Assembly (NCBI RefSeq): GCF_000350225.1
Contig: NW_005179234.1
Location: 34,513 to 98,512, forward strand
DNA from: Chondrus crispus
Lineage: Eukaryota > Rhodophyta > Florideophyceae > Gigartinales > Gigartinaceae
Reading direction: 5' to 3'
DNA length: 64,000 bases
Positions 62,624-64,000 of the stretch are shown one piece after another (within the stretch, counting starts at the first letter, position 1; each line of letters opens with the position of its first letter). A model generated the notes under the pieces. That model was not told the origin of the DNA, made no database searches, and saw only the letters and a program-made list of their open reading frames with translations. The translations under genes and the position numbers were made by a program.

Positions 62624-63186
62624 TGTCCGTTCGGGGGAGTCAGTTCCTCCCTCCGAGGGCCTTCTGGGGTAAGTAACGACCCGTTTTTCGAAGGGTGGGG
62701 TCGGACAGAGTTCGCGTCCAGCGCGTATTGTCGTTACTCCTTGCTCAGGCGAGTCAATTCCCTCGTCGAGCGAGTACTGCAATTCTTCACGAAGGGTGGC
62801 ACGGATAGGGTCCTCGTCAGGCGAGTCAATTCCCTCGTCGAGCGAGTATTGTAATTCTCCACGGAGGGAAGCACGGCCAGAGTCCTCGGCCGGCGAGTAT
62901 TGTCGTTATTCTTCGCACAGGCGAGTCATTTCCCTCGTCGAGCGAGTATCGTAGTTCCCCACGAAGGGAGGCACGGATTGACGATACTCCTCGCATAGGC
63001 GAGTCAATTCCCTCGTCGAACGAGTATTGAAGTTCTCCACGAAGGGAGGCACGGATTAACGTTGCTCCTCGCATAGGCGAGTCAATTCCCTCGTCGAGCG
63101 AGTATCGTAGTTGGCCACGCCACTTCATACCGTCCGCTCGGCGTTCTTGCTGGCCGCTCGATGAGGCCCCGCTGGCACAGAGGACA
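62624..63186 (-). mobile_element. Probable 3' LTR of the chromodomain retrotransposon
   Basis: On the minus strand a G-rich purine tract (about 63187-63195) is followed by TGTCCTCTG, the usual polypurine-tract/LTR border. The opposite tip at 62624 reads TGTCCG on the plus strand, so the LTR would run TG...CA. It contains the tandem repeat at 62755-63115. The partner LTR is outside the window. Confidence 0.45.
62755..63115. repeat. Tandem repeat array, about 72-100 bp units
   Basis: Five units keyed by CCCTCGTCGAGCGAGTA at 62760, 62832, 62932, 63010 and 63088. The units share AATTCTCCACGAAGGG and GGCACGGA segments. Spacing varies from 72 to 100 bp, so units have gained or lost blocks. Confidence 0.85.
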
Positions 63187-63385
63187 ACCCCCCCCAAATT
63201 TAACCAATTTTAAACTTCCCTTTCCAAAAGTCGAAACCAAAAATTGAGGGTCATTCGCTGCGACCAACATTGTCGGGGCCGGCCGTCCGGTGGCGAGTCG
63301 CGCTGTACAGAAGCGTGTTTCCATGGGCCTTATGATAACTACCCCGCGTACCTCCTGAGAAGGTACGGGGGCGCGGTTCACCCTT

Positions 63386-64000
63386 CTAATTCCCGAGTCC
63401 CACGCTGTCGGGATGCCGCCATAGTGCACGGTCGGGGATGGGTATCCGCTTTTTCCGGCAGTATCGCGCGACCGTGTTGTAGTCGATATGACGGGCGGGC
63501 TCCCAGGTCGACTCGGCGTCGCTGTACCCGTACCAACGTACGCGAAACAGGGGGAGCCCGTCATCTCCCGGCCCGTGCCCGGTTAGCGATTGCACGACGT
63601 AGACGTCGTTGGGGTCTCCCGCAGAGGAAGCCGGAGGTAGGGCCTGCCCCGATGGCACGCGTAGGGGTACGCGGAAGGCGTCGGGTCGGAACGTGCACCT
63701 CGCGGCCAGGTGCACCGCACCAGACGAGATGAACGCTCGGTAAGCGGGGTCGGTCGCCGGGGGGGCGGAGGCCCTGTCGCGGCGGGGCGCGGGTGGTTCC
63801 GTAGGGGCCACTGTTGGCTCCGTAGTTATAGGGCTCTCCCTCGCGGTTCGCGCGCGCGTAGCAGGGCACGAGTCTGATTCTTCCCTACGCGGCGGACCCT
63901 CCGTCATCTCGACCTGAGAGCGGTACCCAGCGAGTCTCGAGCGGTTGTCCTCGATTCCCCCACTGGTTACAGCGTCCATCAATCCCGGCGTGCGCAACCT
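63386..64000 (-). CDS. Chromodomain at C-terminus of a Ty3/gypsy (chromovirus) polyprotein, partial
   Basis: Minus-strand frame open to the right window edge, so the 5' part with reverse transcriptase and integrase core is missing. The C-terminal 55 residues form a chromodomain: VYVVQSLTGHG, FRVRWYGYSDAESTWEPARHID and a closing helix YNTVARYCRKKR, with the aromatic Tyr and two Trp in the expected places of the methyl-lysine cage. Before it, a Pro/Arg-rich linker and a segment with VHLAARCTFRPDAFRV. Chromoviral integrases use this domain to target heterochromatin. It is followed by a purine tract and LTR-like sequence. Confidence 0.7.
   Translation of the reverse strand, partial: RLRTPGLMDAVTSGGIEDNRSRLAGYRSQVEMTEGPPRREESDSCPATRARTARESPITTEPTVAPTEPPAPRRDRASAPPATDPAYRAFISSGAVHLAARCTFRPDAFRVPLRVPSGQALPPASSAGDPNDVYVVQSLTGHGPGDDGLPLFRVRWYGYSDAESTWEPARHIDYNTVARYCRKKRIPIPDRALWRHPDSVGLGN

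Noticed and set aside
62640-63115. CRISPR-like spacing of repeats
   Set aside because: Units are variable in length, the repeats are in eukaryotic retroelement sequence, and there are no cas genes or unique spacers.

Overview
The window looks like nuclear DNA of a photosynthetic eukaryote, most likely a red alga with a compact genome (a florideophyte such as Chondrus is my best guess; this is inference). The signs are mostly single-exon genes, a few 85-103 bp GT-AG introns, putative plastid transit peptides, a BASS-family carrier, eukaryote-only proteins (Aph-1, Vps2/CHMP2, V-ATPase subunit C, Nsa2, Mrd1, Trm6) and dense transposon blocks between gene-rich stretches.

The first part (1-32.8 kb) is a gene-rich island with genes mainly in convergent or divergent pairs. 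In order: a C2H2 zinc-finger protein (cut by the left edge), a BASS-type carrier, a GT25-like glycosyltransferase, an unknown Ser-rich protein whose frame seems broken, an RG-rich 'ABC-class' ATPase, an ESCRT-III Vps2 protein, the ribonucleotide reductase large subunit, a plastid membrane protein, a two-exon DUF89/ARMT1-like phosphatase, Trm6, Mrd1/RBM19, a TrhO/TSTD2-like rhodanese, Nsa2, a small Gly-rich membrane protein overlapping a two-exon DnaJ-type zinc-finger protein, Aph-1, a three-exon longin-like protein, a nucleotidyltransferase-glucuronokinase fusion and V-ATPase subunit C. Convergent 3' gaps are often about 45-55 bp and one pair overlaps. tRNA modification, ribosome biogenesis and dNTP synthesis are represented, but I see no pathway cluster.

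The middle (32.8-41.4 kb) is gene-poor. It has one Lys/Arg-rich hypothetical gene and a TA-flanked, CAG-ended element of 1.27 kb that has a 287 bp internally deleted relative at 54.98 kb.

The right half (41.4-64 kb) is a nested transposon graveyard: a Harbinger-like element with a decayed DDE transposase and an opposing Myb/SANT-like ORF; a Tc1/mariner element with about 200 bp IR/DR-type ends; an LTR-gag fragment; a 769-residue unknown reading frame split exactly by a solo LTR of the same family, whose removal with one target duplication restores the frame; a second unknown ORF with a Tudor-like start and a nonsense codon; paired foldback elements in a CACGTG minisatellite; a pogo-like HTH fragment; a transposase-like C-terminus cut by another LTR; a GC-rich orphan ORF; and the 3' end of a chromodomain retrotransposon on the minus strand. 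The best candidate for something undescribed is the 48.7-59 kb block holding three unrecognised ORFs of apparently mobile origin.
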